From Branchipolynoe longqiensis (lineage: Eukaryota > Annelida > Polychaeta > Phyllodocida > Polynoidae): a DNA stretch of 64,000 nt. A program made the translations under genes and the position numbers. Under the pieces are notes generated by a model. It was not told where the DNA came from. It searched no databases and saw nothing but the letters and a program-made list of their open reading frames with translations. Below are positions 1 through 10,205 of this stretch, one piece after another. The DNA is taken from assembly GCA_030323885.1 (NCBI GenBank), contig CM059198.1, forward strand, positions 75,477,045 through 75,541,044, written 5' to 3'. Each line of letters opens with the position of its first letter. Positions within the stretch are counted from its first letter, which is position 1.

Positions 1-1755
1 ATATCTATCAACTTTGTTATTCCTATGCGAAGCAAACAAATCTACTTCTGGAAAACCCCACTTGTTACAAATTTCCTCAAAAATACTATCACTCAAAGAC
101 CATTCTAAATGATCATGAAAACAACGACTTTTAAAATCCGCTAACGTATTTTGGCCACCTGGAATATGTGCAACTGTTAACCAAACTTGGTGTTTTTGAG
201 CCCAATCCCAAATTTGTGTTGCTAATTTGTTACACTCCTTGGACTTCGTTCCACCCATATTCCTAATATACGCCATAGCTGTAGTATTATCCGTCAAAAC
301 TTGAACAACAGTCTCAGGCACATCTACCAAACTCTTTAAACCTAAATAAATAGCTCGGAGTTCTAAAACATTAATATGATCACTTCTCTCTTCCTCTAGC
401 CAACGGCCCCCTGTAGCTAGCGCCCCTCTATGAGCACCCCAGCCTTCCAGCGAGGCATCTGTGGTAACAACCGTATTAGGCTCCCCCATTCTAATTGGAT
501 TATGAGAGTTACTAACGTGGCTTAGCCACCAGTCGATATCTTTTCGACCATCTTCCGAAATGATCATAAGACGTTCAAAATCTCCTTTATTTTTTTATAA
601 CGCCACATTTTTATCTATTTCCAAAGACTTAATATGTGCCTTACCATATAAAATAGCGGGTGAATACGCTACCATAATCCCCACTAACACTGCTACTTGC
701 CTTATCTTAGGTCTTTTCCACCCCAACAAATCACCAGCTGTGGTCTTAAATTTCTCAATTTTATCCGGCGTCAAAGACACCGTCATACATACAGTATCTA
801 TAAAGAAACCCAAACATTTTAATTTCTTTGTGGGGATTAGAACTGATTTAGTACTATGAATGTAGAACCCTACTTCCGTTAAAGCATCACATAAATCTTT
901 AATGGCTAACAAACAATGCTGTTGTCATCAATATAAGGAAACATAACATGGCCTTTCTTCGCCATCTCAGAAAAAACGGGTTTAAGTAATTTCGTAAACA
1001 AACGAGGAGCACAAGCTAACCCATTCGGTAGACATGTAAACTCAAAAAGCTGACCCCCCCATAAAAATCTCAAAAACTTCCTAGAAGTTTGAGCAATGGG
1101 GATAGTGTAATAAGCATCCCTTAAATCTACACTCGCGAGCCAAGCACCGGGTGTCACCAAATCTCTGGCCGTCTCAAGAGAAAACATTTTAAAATGTTTA
1201 TAAACCACTAGCTTATTCAACTTAGTCAAATCCAAAATCATCCTAACATCTCCATTAGGTTTAGGTCTAGAAAAAATATTAGATATATATTCGCCTTCAA
1301 CGTGTTGAACTGGCTCCACTATTCCTTTAGTACAAAAAGTTTTTACTTGCTTATCTAAAGCTTGATGTTCGTCAAAAGACAGACGGTAAGGAAACGGTAT
1401 GCGCCTTTGAACGGGAATACTTAAAAAAGGGATCTCAATACCTCTAACAATCTCCAAAACTTCAACATTACTCGTAATATTTTGCCAAGCCAAAAAATTA
1501 TTGGCTATATTACCAGCGTGAAAATCGCTTACTGAAGTTTGAGTCGACACCTCTACTTGTTGGTGTCCCTGTTGGCAGGCCTCGGGAGCGGCTTGAAGGG
1601 CGGGTTCCCCCTGAACGGACGGTTGCCGTCGTTCCAACCGAACTGGTTTCTCTCTCTCTGCCCCCGGCCTCTCTGACTTCCGTAGCTGGAGCTGCCTGGG
1701 CGTCCTCCTCGTTGGCCGGTTCGCCTGCCCCGAAAATCCGATCAAAATTTCTTAA
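1..1755 (-). pseudogene. DIRS pol: reverse transcriptase + RNase H, broken
   Basis: The frame opens after a TAA at about 1756 and overlaps the gag tail by about 200 nt. RT landmarks: MILDLTKLNKLV (fingers), LASVDLRDAYYTIPI (motif A), LPNGLACAPRLFTK (motif B, DIRS-like) and FPYIDD (catalytic YxDD). Just after the catalytic motif the frame shifts at about 906-915. It resumes at 912-595 with KCLGFFIDT and WKRPKIRQVAVLVG. A TAA at 595-597 interrupts the new frame. Downstream in that frame (594 to the window edge) is RNase H: TTDASLEGWGAHRG, LELRAIYLGL, LTDNTTAMAYIRN and AHIPGGQNTLAD, including the D-E-D residues. No ATG start is apparent, so expression by frameshift or reinitiation is an inference. 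Confidence 0.85.
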
Positions 1756-2884
1756 ATTTTCCAAGACTCTCCTTCTTCACCTCATGGTGTTTTGATTGTT
1801 TGGCTGCCGTCTCCACTTGTTTGAACAAGTACTGCAACTGGCCTCCGAACATCTTTGTTGCATCCAGTGGCTTTCCTTTGATCGGCTTCGGAGGAAGGAA
1901 CAACGTGTACTCTTTCCCATCATTATCCACCACTTTCTTGGATCTCGCCACCTCCTTTCCTGCCTCTGTGGTTACTGATTTGAAGACATTCTCATATCTG
2001 CGATATGAGAGAAAGTTACTTGTTGCCGTTAATGCCACCACACTCGCGTTCATATCCTCACAAAGAGTGGTAAACTTATGGTCCGTCATCATACGGTTGG
2101 CTATAGGCATAATAGCCGCCAACGCAACCAGCACCCCTTTATGCGCCATGCTCAAGGATGCCTCCATTCGCTTCCGATCTTCATTTAAAGTAACATCGTC
2201 ATCCATGTCCTTCATGGTAGCCTCAGGGAGTCCTTTAACCCCAGTGTACTGCTCTGCAAGTTTATTTATAACCTCCACAGGTTTAAACGTATGAAAATGT
2301 CCGCGGACATTTTTACGCATCAACGAACACGTGTTGATTTTCTTACGTTTGTCCAACCTAATCTTCTTCATAACCTTCGTCGTAATGTCCGCATACTTTC
2401 CTTTATGCGACGCTTCCGAATCCGTGTAGGTAGTCGTGGAATCCGACGAAGAGTCGGAAGAATAAGACTTCTTCTTTTTCTTCTTCTTCTTCGACTTAGA
2501 CTTCTTCACTTTCTTGGGCTTTCGGGATTTACTACGTTTCCGGTAGTACTCATCACCTTCCGATGAATCCCTTTTCGTCTTCTTAGACTTCGCAGACTGT
2601 AACACCTCAGAGTCGGTCGACTGCTGCGCACGCGAGGCATCTTCCCACTCCGACTCGGAATCCGAAACTTGATGCCTGCGTTTCCGTGACCGAGAGTCAG
2701 AGGCCTGCCTGGGATCCGGTAACAGCTGTTGAAGCTGCTCACGTATCATCTGGGCAATCTTGTCTTCCTTATTGGAGAGCCCTGCCATAGGTGAGGAACT
2801 GTTTGACTGGCCTGAAGCCAATACAGGGTTCTCCTCGCGGTCTGTAGTGGGCGATGCCCCCGCACTACTCTGCTTCGCCGCCAT
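1553..2884 (-). pseudogene. DIRS gag-like protein, nonsense mutation near the C-terminus
   Basis: The ATG at 2884 opens MAAKQSS. After an acidic/serine-rich N-terminus comes a long lysine run (translation of about 2470-2520) with SDSSSDS repeats. A conserved block follows (TFKPVEVINKLAEQYTGVKG, then RRYENVFKSVTTEAGKEVAR and DGKEYTLFLPPKP). The two other DIRS copies here carry the same block. An in-frame TGA at 1742-1744 interrupts it, but the same frame continues as an Arg/Gly-rich tail (RGRRTGQRGGRPG, then FGWNDGNRPF) to a TAG at 1553-1555. The tail motif recurs in copy 3, so the TGA is probably a decayed CGA. Role inferred: nucleic-acid-binding gag of the retroelement. Confidence 0.8.
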
Positions 2885-3088
2885 ATCGAGGTGCCTAAAA
2901 CCAAGCAAAAAGCTGCTTTTAGAACAAATTCAAACCGCATCCAGCCAACAGGGCAGAGCTACACGTGCTAAGCAGCACTATAAAGCATAAAAACCGTATT
3001 TACACCGGTTTATGCGAGGCGTAGAAGCTAAATTTTGATTCGAAAGCAGTACAGCTGGGAGTCCCAAGCTGCTGCCAATGATGGGGTA

Positions 3089-3625
3089 GGACCAGTGTAG
3101 GTGCCTCCCACTCCCTCTGTGTTCTACCCTTCTCCTTCCTGTGGCTTCTGCACCAACAAGACGAAGAAAATGCTAAAACACTCGGGGGTTCGCCTAAACC
3201 TTGAGAAATCTATCAAATACAGACACTTAAGGCATCGATTTCCCAGTACTAACTAAACGAAGATTGACTCCTGTCAATCCGCTCTCCGTTCGGCAACGGG
3301 CGGCAAAAATAAATGGCGGTGTTGTCATACTACGCACTGGCAAATCCACGTACAATGGTAACAAAACGACAAAATATCGTTCAAAAACGCTACTCAAAGC
3401 GACAAATATGTGCGTGAAACATTCATAAACAAAATAAAACCAATATTTCACGCGTACTCACTCGTTAACGCGTCAAAATCTTGTAAATACTGCTCGTACA
3501 CCTCGTAACGTCCTCCCGTTACGAGTGGAATATGCTAATTGACGTACCGGATGTTGCTTCCTTCTCCCTCGGCCTCGAGTAGCCGAGGCGGTGTACCGAG
3601 GTAAAATTATTATTAAACATGTTGA
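3089..3625 (-). other. DIRS copy 1 leader / right terminal region
   Basis: There is no coding sequence. It shares several blocks with the leader of DIRS copy 3 at 30180-30670 and 32639-32697, including TAACGGGCGG/TAACGGCCGG-like and TGCTTCCTTCTCCCT stretches. A short palindrome (CCTCGGCCTCGAGTAGCCGAGG region, 3568-3590) sits next to the presumed terminus. Confidence 0.5.
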
Positions 3626-3990
3626 CGAGCCTAACATGGGTAATTTGCAAACGAGGCTAGGTCTATTTCCGCTCTCTAATTTCCCTGCTCTGAACACTTG
3701 CTGTCCTGGCATCGCTCTCTCAACTTCACTTCCCCACCCACACACCCTCTAAGTCTAACTGGGGGGTAAGCGCTGATCCTGTCTGCTACCTGCCTCTCGC
3801 CCAACTCTGAACTGCTCCTTCTCCTGACTGGTCCTTGCCGGCCACTAGACGTGTTACGCTCAAGTCATCACAGAACTATAGAGTCACTGCCACCCGCTTG
3901 GCCGACCTACCTGTAGGTTTGATTACTTTTTAATAAATTGTCTCGTTAAATTCATATTAACCTCTTGTCTCTTATGTTCGAGTGAAGTGA
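3626..3990 (+). repeat. Repeat shared with 13735-14170, possible LTR-like end
   Basis: GAGCCTAACATGGGTAATTTG with the following pyrimidine-rich segment is similar to 13732-13800. Both copies end near an AATAAA-type signal (TTTTTAATAAATTG at 3949 and TTTTTAATAAACTTTG near 14136) and a CTTGTCTCTT or CTGTCTTG tail. I infer two diverged copies of one element. No partner LTR or coding frame is seen. Confidence 0.35.
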
Positions 3991-4001
3991 ATTAATGTAC
4001 A

Positions 4002-4220
4002 ACGCTAAATAGATTAATACAAAGAGCATGCCGTGTAGATAACTAGTCAGATAATATTAGATTATTATTAATTTATAACGCTAAATAGATTGGTACAAAA
4101 AACCTGGCATGCAGACAACCAGTCGGACAATATTAAATTATTATTAATGCATAACGCTAAATAGATTAGCATAAAGAACCTGCAGTGTAGATAAGAAATT
4201 AAATAACATTAGATTATTTC
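4002..4220 (+). repeat. Minisatellite, three units of about 75 bp
   Basis: AACGCTAAATAGATT begins a unit at 4002, 4077 and 4153. Each unit continues through a TGCAGACAACCAGTC-like segment and a TATTAGATTATTATTAAT tail. The third unit is truncated and diverged. Confidence 0.85.
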
Positions 4221-4251
4221 TTCCCAGATATATTAGGTAAATACGTCTAAA

Positions 4252-4425
4252 GCGGCTGTCACACCTCGCCGGATTGAGCAACGGACATAATTGTCTAGTC
4301 CGGTGGTGATACGTATCAAAATGTATTAAAATGTGTCAAAATGTTGCGTTATCAGGTAAATGGCCGCATGAACGGATAGCCAACGGACGAAACGAAATCA
4401 AACCGGACAAGAACTTTGATAATCT
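4252..4425 (+). mobile_element. MITE-4 left half (TCACACC...CCGGA family)
   Basis: Starts GGCTGTCACACCTCGCCGGA and runs through AACGGACATAATTGTCTAGT and AACCGGACAAGAAC. It matches the left half of the elements at 17247-17434 and 34965-35178. No right terminal repeat is present. Confidence 0.6.
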
Positions 4426-4671
4426 CTTCAAAGAAAACAATCAGGTCCATTCCCATAACACACAACAGATAAATAACATACATCACAAACACACTAGAAA
4501 CAAATATGGCAAAATAACAACTGAAAACCAAGGAACCAATATCTGGAACTCAATACCAGTAGAGATTAGAAACCTTCAAACTTTGAAAAACTTCTGTAAA
4601 AAACTAAAGATAAGCTATCTCAATGCATACTAAATCGATTACCAGTAAAGAATATATATAATACCCCTATA

Positions 4672-5105
4672 GAGGGGGTGTAATGACGTCACGAGGCAAC
4701 TTCCGGTGGCCATATTGGATTACATATGCAAGGCTTGGAAGTGCTTACATTGTGTTTATTTACCGATTTCTTGGTTTATTTGTCACTGTTTTGAGCAGTT
4801 TGGCCTCAAAAGTTGGGGGAAAAAGCGTTTTTTTGATGGAGGGGAAGCATTTTTTAAATCATGTAGCCTCACATCGTTGCAAAAGCGCAGTATGTTGACA
4901 CTTTGAATGCTTTGTTGAAGAATTAGATAGGTTCAGGCAGTACCCACTAGGTGGCGCCACACACTTGGGCAGCCCTAACTATAGGTAGGCCCAATGGTGG
5001 CTGTAGTGTTCTTGGTATATGACAGGGGGCGCCATAGGTGGTATTAAGTGTACTCCAAGATGGCTAACTGCTAAGTGATGACATCACATGCACTCCCTCT
5101 ATTAA
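4672..5105 (+). mobile_element. MITE-3, Tc1/mariner-like non-autonomous element
   Basis: The left end TATAGAGGGGGTGTAATGAC and the right end GTGATGACATCACATGCACT followed by CCCTCTA form imperfect terminal inverted repeats. Both internal ends carry CCATATTGGA or CCAAGATGGC. The related copy at 49857-50186 is flanked by TA on both sides, which suggests TA target sites as used by Tc1/mariner elements. It has no transposase. Confidence 0.65.
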
Positions 5106-6012
5106 CATACATGCAAAATAACTACTGATACTGCATGTAAGTACATGAATCCATGACACAATATCCATATAATATTCCTATCATTACTTTGTTTTTTACT
5201 AACTGTGAAGAGACGTGTCAGTAGCTCATCATAATCATTAGTTAAAAATGTAGCTTAAGTTTAATAATTTGTTATTGTCATCACTTGGTCATTCACATCA
5301 TGGAGACCAGCTAGATAAGCATTGCTTTTCTGGGATCCTTTCTGTCTGTAAGGAATTTGTATGCATTTATTGTAGCACCTCAATTTATTGTTAACATACC
5401 TTGCAGAGAGTTAAAATAAAAGAATTGAATTGAATTGAGAACAGTAGACGTCAGAGACAGTTTATTTTTGTCTTGTCATTTGTTTCCCACATTCAAATAT
5501 ACAAGTATCAGTGTGCGTTTGATCACTGTCGTAACTGAAAGTGTGATACTACAGCGAAGTTATTCAACTTTCATGCACTATAACAGCTGTCAAACTTTTA
5601 TAAACCACTGGCACTGTCGTGAGATCAGATTCAGAGACAGATTATGACATACAGAGATGTCATCATCAAGTTTGGATTGAGTGATAATAGGGGAATTGGA
5701 CTGTTTATTTTACTGAACTTTATGCAATGAATTTTTGGCACAATATATTACGCTCAAACACCCAAAATATGTGCTTAGCTACTGACTGTTGTGTGTGATT
5801 TTAATATCATATATAATAATGATATTAAATTACTTGCCGTATGTTTTTTGCCTTGTGCACACTTCTCGCTCGACCATGTAGCACACTGGCGCCCTCTGGT
5901 GTCAAATTGTGAAACGTGAGGCGCGTTATTTGTCAGAGTCCAGTTCCACTGGTGAACGCTAGGTGTCCTGCTTGCTGGGCTTCTTTTTCTTTTTGCTGAT
6001 CAGAGGGTAGGT
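5106..6012. other. No recognisable feature
   Basis: AT-rich sequence with only short chance ORFs. I see no splice-site-bounded coding segment and no repeat shared with the rest of the window. Confidence 0.5.
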
Positions 6013-6015
6013 TGG

Positions 6016-6070
6016 ATAAAAGATTCACCCCATACATACAGTACTACTACAAGTACGGGGTGATCTTTTA
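6016..6070. mobile_element. Miniature palindromic derivative of MITE-1 ends
   Basis: GATAAAAGATTCACCCC is followed after about 20 bp by GGGGTGATCTTTTATC. These are the two terminal inverted repeats of the MITE-1 family with almost no interior, so this looks like an internally deleted copy. Confidence 0.6.
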
Positions 6071-6164
6071 TCTTAGATTAGGCCCACCACTGACAACTTT
6101 CTACACATACTCACAGTGAGCCTAATACCCCAGTCACACTACTACTTGCGATCACAAAAACGGG

Positions 6165-6562
6165 TAGATAAAGTATTCACCCTGAACTCGCAGTGCACGG
6201 GTGAATACCAGCCCTATATAAAAGCGGTCGAAAAAGCGGGGAAATGAAATGAGAGCCTAATTTCACAATCTAAGAAGCAACAATTATTCTTTTTATATGT
6301 CTTCATATTTCCCCGCTACCTTTGAGTTAAAAAATATAATAAAATATAGTTTAATACAAATTTAACAGTGAAATCGACGGCGCTTTATCGCTGCCATATT
6401 GTCTTTTTGCATTCTCTTCCATTTCACCAAATTTGTGCCGATATAAATAGCCATTGTATTATGGAACTAGACATTCTACTTCCTCTTCCATACTAAAGCT
6501 ATTTTCGCCCGCCTTTATACTACGTTGTCGTTCATCCGTGTACAGGGTGAATCTTTTATCTA
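6165..6562 (+). mobile_element. MITE-1 full-length copy with 9-bp TSD
   Basis: The ends are TAGATAAAGTATTCACCC and GGGTGAATCTTTTATCTA. The 9-bp sequence AAAAACGGG flanks it on both sides (6156-6164 and 6563-6571). The interior contains CCCTATATAAAAGC and GGAACTAGACATTCTACTTC, both shared with other copies. There is no coding capacity. TSDs of 9 bp with terminal inverted repeats are typical of Mutator-like (MULE) elements, so that assignment is an inference. Confidence 0.8.
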
Positions 6563-6713
6563 AAAAACGGGGTGCTCACAAAGTGGTCCTCCATGATTAT
6601 CGACATCCTTGCGACCAAATGGTCGTAGGAAGGTTGCAGCTGCTACACTAAAAACCTTGCGACCAAAATGGTCGCCTGGAGGTTGTAATATATGCGTAAT
6701 AGATATCCAGGCA

Positions 6714-6994
6714 TCTGACTTTTTTCTAGGTCAGACTCCTAATCTGAGGGTCGGTGGTTCGATTCCCTGTGCCCCCAGCTCTGCCAATTTGGATTTCCAC
6801 CGTGTATAACTTACAGCGTCATCAAAGGCCAGTTGCTTTCATACCATGTTTATGTGGTGTGGGAGGTTAAAAATCCCTTGGGTCAGTAAAAGTGTAGGCT
6901 CTGGCTTTCTATCGACCAGCAGTGGAATGAGGAAGACCAGTCGCCTATGACTGAAATTTCCCCTGCTTAAACAACTAATGGACCAAAAAAAAAG
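6714..6994 (+). mobile_element. SINE-A copy, 5' part of tRNA head missing
   Basis: Begins in the anticodon-arm region (TCTGACTTTTTTCTAGGTCA). It keeps the B-box-like GGTTCGATTCC and the shared body (GCCAATTTGGATTTCCACC ... CCCCTGCTTAAACAACTAAT) and ends in an A tract. The A-box portion found in the 24290 and 36910 copies is absent. Confidence 0.8.
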
Positions 6995-7082
6995 CCGTCT
7001 TATATGTACTACTAGACATGATACACCCAGGAGGTCAACTTTAAACCAAAACTAACATAACAGAACAAGGTGAAGGCAGTCA

Positions 7083-7137
7083 GGTTAAAAATCCCTTGGG
7101 TCTGTAAAAGTGTAGGCTCAGGCTTTCTAGCGACTAT
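7083..7137 (+). mobile_element. SINE-A fragment
   Basis: The sequence AGGTTAAAAATCCCTTGGGT to GGCTTTCTAGCGA matches only the 3' half of the SINE-A body. Confidence 0.6.
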
Positions 7138-7508
7138 TAATAATAATAAAAGCTGATTCAAATAAATATGTTGAACAAATTGAAATGTATATGAATTCTT
7201 TTAATGTGATTTTTGTTTATTTAATTCAAGAGAAATCTCTTTTAAATATAACAATCATTGTAACATAATTCCGTATAATCCATCTACATATACCCATTTT
7301 AAACCAGAACATTAATTCCAATCTCACAAATGCAATTTCAACCTGCATAGCCACACGTTTAATGTAGTGCATCGTATAAACTTATTTTATACTCTATCCA
7401 CGTTGAATACATTGTAGTCTCTTGGTTCATTTTGAGCCTTCACTGTTTAATAAGTCTTCTGAACCAGCTGTGCTTAAAAAGGCTCAACGTTGTAATACCT
7501 GCTTTATC
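7138..7508. other. No recognisable feature
   Basis: AT-rich sequence without supportable ORFs or repeats. Confidence 0.5.
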
Positions 7509-7509
7509 T

Positions 7510-7840
7510 CAAAGCAAAGCTTGTTTTATTTAACGACGCCTCTAGAGTAGATTGATTTTTATCATCAGCTATTAGATGTCAATGGTCATTCTGATATTTC
7601 TTTGGAGGAAACCCACTCCCGCCACATATGCTCTTTCCGATAAGCAGCAAGGGGTCTTTTACATGCATTTTTCCACAGACAGCACATCAGATACCACAGC
7701 CGTTGATAACCCAGTTGTAAGCCACTGGTTGGAACGGAAAATAGCCCAAACTGTAAATGTGTTCACTGAGCAGGATCGATAGCATGACCGACAGCTTCAT
7801 AGATGGAGACGCTACCGCCTGAGCTATTCTCAATGTCGGA
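7510..7840 (-). mobile_element. SINE-C, mollusc-type tRNA-derived SINE
   Basis: Read on the minus strand, a degenerate tRNA-like head (GCTCAGGCGGTAGCGTC) is followed by the conserved body with GGGAAA-like, GACCCCTTGCTGCTTATCGG and TATGTGGCGG segments. The 3' end is CTAGAGGCGTCGTTAAATAA. It is a polymerase III-type SINE spread by LINE machinery. From memory this family is widespread in gastropods and bivalves. Confidence 0.8.
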
Positions 7841-7854
7841 TATCCGAGCACTTT

Positions 7855-8332
7855 TTACGCTCACAACACGCGAAGGGTAAAACAAATCATAGAACACGGT
7901 CATAGAGACAATACTAAAACTACCCTATCACAGTAATTTGTGCTTTTTGGTGCTTTGAAAGCAAATTTCTCTTATTTCTATTAAAGTTCAGATCTTTCTC
8001 TACAATTTCACATTCAGCTTTTTTTTATCAGCCAATTAGAAGTTCTTGAATTTATTTAGTGAAAATAGTTTTTGAGGCTGTGATCCGGTACGGCTACCAC
8101 TAGCACTTACACTCAGAATATCCCAACTTTCACTATTCTCTCTGCTTTTTAATCCTTTCAGAGATAATTGCTCTTAGGTTAAATTAAATACTTCAGATCT
8201 TCCTCTTCAATCGTGCATTAAAATCTTTTTAATCAACCCAATGAAAGTTTTTACATTTATTTTGCAAAAATAAATGCTCCTCATAGACATTGCTGCAGCA
8301 GAAATACTGCGTTGTTTTACCCTTCGCGAGTA
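7855..8332. mobile_element. Inverted-repeat element (MITE-like)
   Basis: ACAACACGCGAAGGGTAAAA at 7860 is inverted at 8316-8335 (TTTTACCCTTCGCGAGTAGT). The interior is AT-rich and non-coding. No target duplication was resolved. Confidence 0.6.
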
Positions 8333-8394
8333 GTTGTCAGGGCTGTGACGTCACGCCGAGATCGAGAATGCCCAGCTCCCCTGCTTTATCTATT

Positions 8395-8690
8395 TAAAGA
8401 TGCATAGTCCAATTGTTTTGAGTGTCTTTTTTTTATCTTCTTTTTTTAATAGATAAATATATTAGATCGATCGTTATCTACCCTACTTCAGTTTGGAGTA
8501 ACTTTGATATAAAATGGCTAACTTAGCAGATATTTGAAGTGTAAACGTGCTAAATTCATTTTAGCGTGCTTGTCAAAACTCTGATCTCATAGCATTCCTT
8601 TCCCTGTAGTAACAAATACCAGTATCTAAATTCGATATGTAGGGCCAAATTTAGTTTAAATGTTTTGCCTTTCAAAAATGTGGTGCTCTT
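8395..8690 (+). mobile_element. MITE-2 copy, right end lost
   Basis: Starts GATGCATAGTCCAATTGTTT and continues with segments shared by the complete 15311-15863 copy: ATCTACCCTACTTCAGTTTG, TGGCTAACTTAGCAGATATT and CAGTATCTAAATTCGATATG. The right terminal repeat is decayed. Confidence 0.55.
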
Positions 8691-9049
8691 ACCTCACTAT
8701 GCAACTTAAAAAAGAAATATCGGTGTTGCCGTATAAAAATAATACAAAAACATGCTATCATTGTGTGAATTCTCCCAGATGTCATCCCTTGAATACAATA
8801 ATCCAAATTGAGCACTATTTTTCCTTGACCATTTGAGTTCAAACTGAATAAAAACTTGTTTGGGTACACGGTGAAGGTTAAGTAAGAAGGCCAGAGTAAC
8901 CTTATATATAAAATAAATTGTCTTTATTAGTAGTAAGGTGTACTCACTAATCATTGAATACCCAGATTACCAAATGCACTAGGAGTTCTAAAATTGTGTT
9001 TGATGTACAGGATAGTTGAATCGGTTCAGAGAACACCTCCCATTTTAGC
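8691..9049. other. Intergenic / possible TDP2 3' UTR, no repeat recognised
   Basis: Contains an AATAAA on the minus strand at 8928-8923, a candidate polyadenylation signal for the gene ending at 9900. No coding feature is seen. Confidence 0.4.
8923..8928 (-). promoter_or_regulatory. Candidate polyadenylation signal AATAAA for TDP2
   Basis: This is the first canonical hexamer I found on the minus strand after the TDP2 stop, about 970 nt downstream. No transcript evidence is available, so it is only a candidate. Confidence 0.3.
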
Positions 9050-9240
9050 AAGTCATGCGATTCGAACCCTAACCAAGTCAAACCAATGAGGTAAAAAGCT
9101 ATTTGTGTCTCTACCTAACCAGGCGCTCAGCATTACCGGGAAAGGACAAGAAGGATAGGACACACAAGGAAGATTGAAGTGTCCGCGATGGAAATTTCCC
9201 ATGCTTAGTTCAATGAATCTAACAAGGACAAACGAACAAA
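9050..9240 (+). mobile_element. Degenerate SINE-B fragment
   Basis: GATTCGAACCCTAACCAAGT, then TCTACCTAACCAGGCGCTCA and a SINE-A-like tail (GGAAATTTCCCATGCTTAG), match SINE bodies elsewhere. It is strongly diverged. Confidence 0.45.
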
Positions 9241-9260
9241 TGCTAATATAGCATACCACT

Positions 9261-9872
9261 GATTCACAATCACCATGAATTCACAATCATCACTGAGTCA
9301 CAATCACCATGAATTCACAATCATCACTGATTCACAATCACCATGGATTCATAATCACCATGGATTCACAATCACCATGGATTCACAATCACCACTGACT
9401 CATAATCACTACTGAATCACAATTACCATGGATTCACAATCACCATGCATTCACAATCACCACTGGTTCACAATCACCATGAATTCACAACCACCATAGA
9501 TTCACAATCACCATTGACTCATAATCACTACTGATTGACAATCGCCACTAATTCACAATCACCATGAATTCACAATCATCACCGATTCACAATCACTATG
9601 CATTTGCAAACACCATGGATTCACAATCACCACTGATTCACGATCACCATGGATCCACAATCACCACTGACTCATAATCACTACTGACTCATAATCACTA
9701 CTGATTCACAATTACCATGTATTCACAATCACCACTGATTCACAATCACCATTGATTCACAATCACCACTGATTCACAATCACCATGAATTCACAATCAT
9801 CACTGATTCACAACCACCATGGATTTGCAATCACCATGAATTCACAATCACCATGGATTCACGATCACCATA
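9261..9872. repeat. Minisatellite, 36 units of 17 bp, just downstream of the TDP2 stop
   Basis: Units are GATTCACAATCACCATG and variants. I counted 36 consecutive 17-bp units with no length change, so 612 bp. Variants ending ATG, ACT or ATT intermix, and a GACTCATAATCACTACT variant recurs four times. The array ends 27 bp from the TDP2 stop codon. On the minus strand it would therefore be in the 3' UTR, unless polyadenylation happens inside that 27 bp. Confidence 0.95.
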
Positions 9873-9899
9873 CTGTTCTGTCAATCTGCCCATACCGCG

Positions 9900-10205
9900 T
9901 CACTGGGCCGGCATGTTGACCTTATCGAAGTGAGTCAGGATGCCCCAATGATCACTGGGGAAGCGCTTGCAGGCTTCTATCCGCTGGATACCGACCAGTT
10001 CGAAGTAGACCGGCTTCAGTGTGCGCGGGCCGGTCTTCGGCTGTCTCAGATATAACCGGTCAAACCGACATCGAGGTTTGACATTCAGACCCATATCGAG
10101 GTTATCGTTCTTCTTCATGTCCCATGTGAACTTGGCTTCAGGGCGTTCCCCAGTCGCCGCCCACAGATCGACCAGGCCCACCGGAAGCCCGCCCAGTGCT
10201 GCCAA
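9900..10205 (-). CDS. TDP2: TDP2 exon 7 (residues 250-350 and stop), SDH motif
   Basis: Acceptor GTTCGTCAG|TTGGCA. It encodes LGGLPVGLVDLWAATGERPE, FTWDMKKNDNL, CRFDRLYLR and FPSDHWGILTHFD, then TGA at 9902-9900. The catalytic histidine H335 is present. A truncated MITE-1 begins 65 bp upstream of the acceptor (10271). Confidence 0.95.
   Translation of the reverse strand: MAALGGLPVGLVDLWAATGERPEAKFTWDMKKNDNLDMGLNVKPRCRFDRLYLRQPKTGPRTLKPVYFELVGIQRIEACKRFPSDHWGILTHFDKVNMPAQ

Larger units (their letters stand above)
1..3625 (-). mobile_element. DIRS-type retrotransposon copy 1 (gag + RT + RNase H; 3' part beyond the window)
   Basis: On the minus strand the order is a non-coding leader (about 3625-2885), a gag-like ORF (2884-1553), then an overlapping pol with reverse transcriptase and RNase H running off the left edge. 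The tyrosine recombinase expected downstream would lie outside the window. The leader shares blocks with DIRS copy 3: CTTCCTTCTCCCT near 3560, GTACCGAGGTAAAAT near 3593-3607, and a TCCCACTCCCTCTGTGTTC-like block near 3110. The right end is placed by that similarity, so it is approximate. The copy is inactive: gag has a nonsense codon, and pol has a frameshift plus a nonsense codon. Confidence 0.85.

Noticed and set aside
9261..9872. Regular short repeats considered as a CRISPR-like array
   Set aside because: Contiguous 17-bp units without spacers, in a eukaryotic gene context; a minisatellite.
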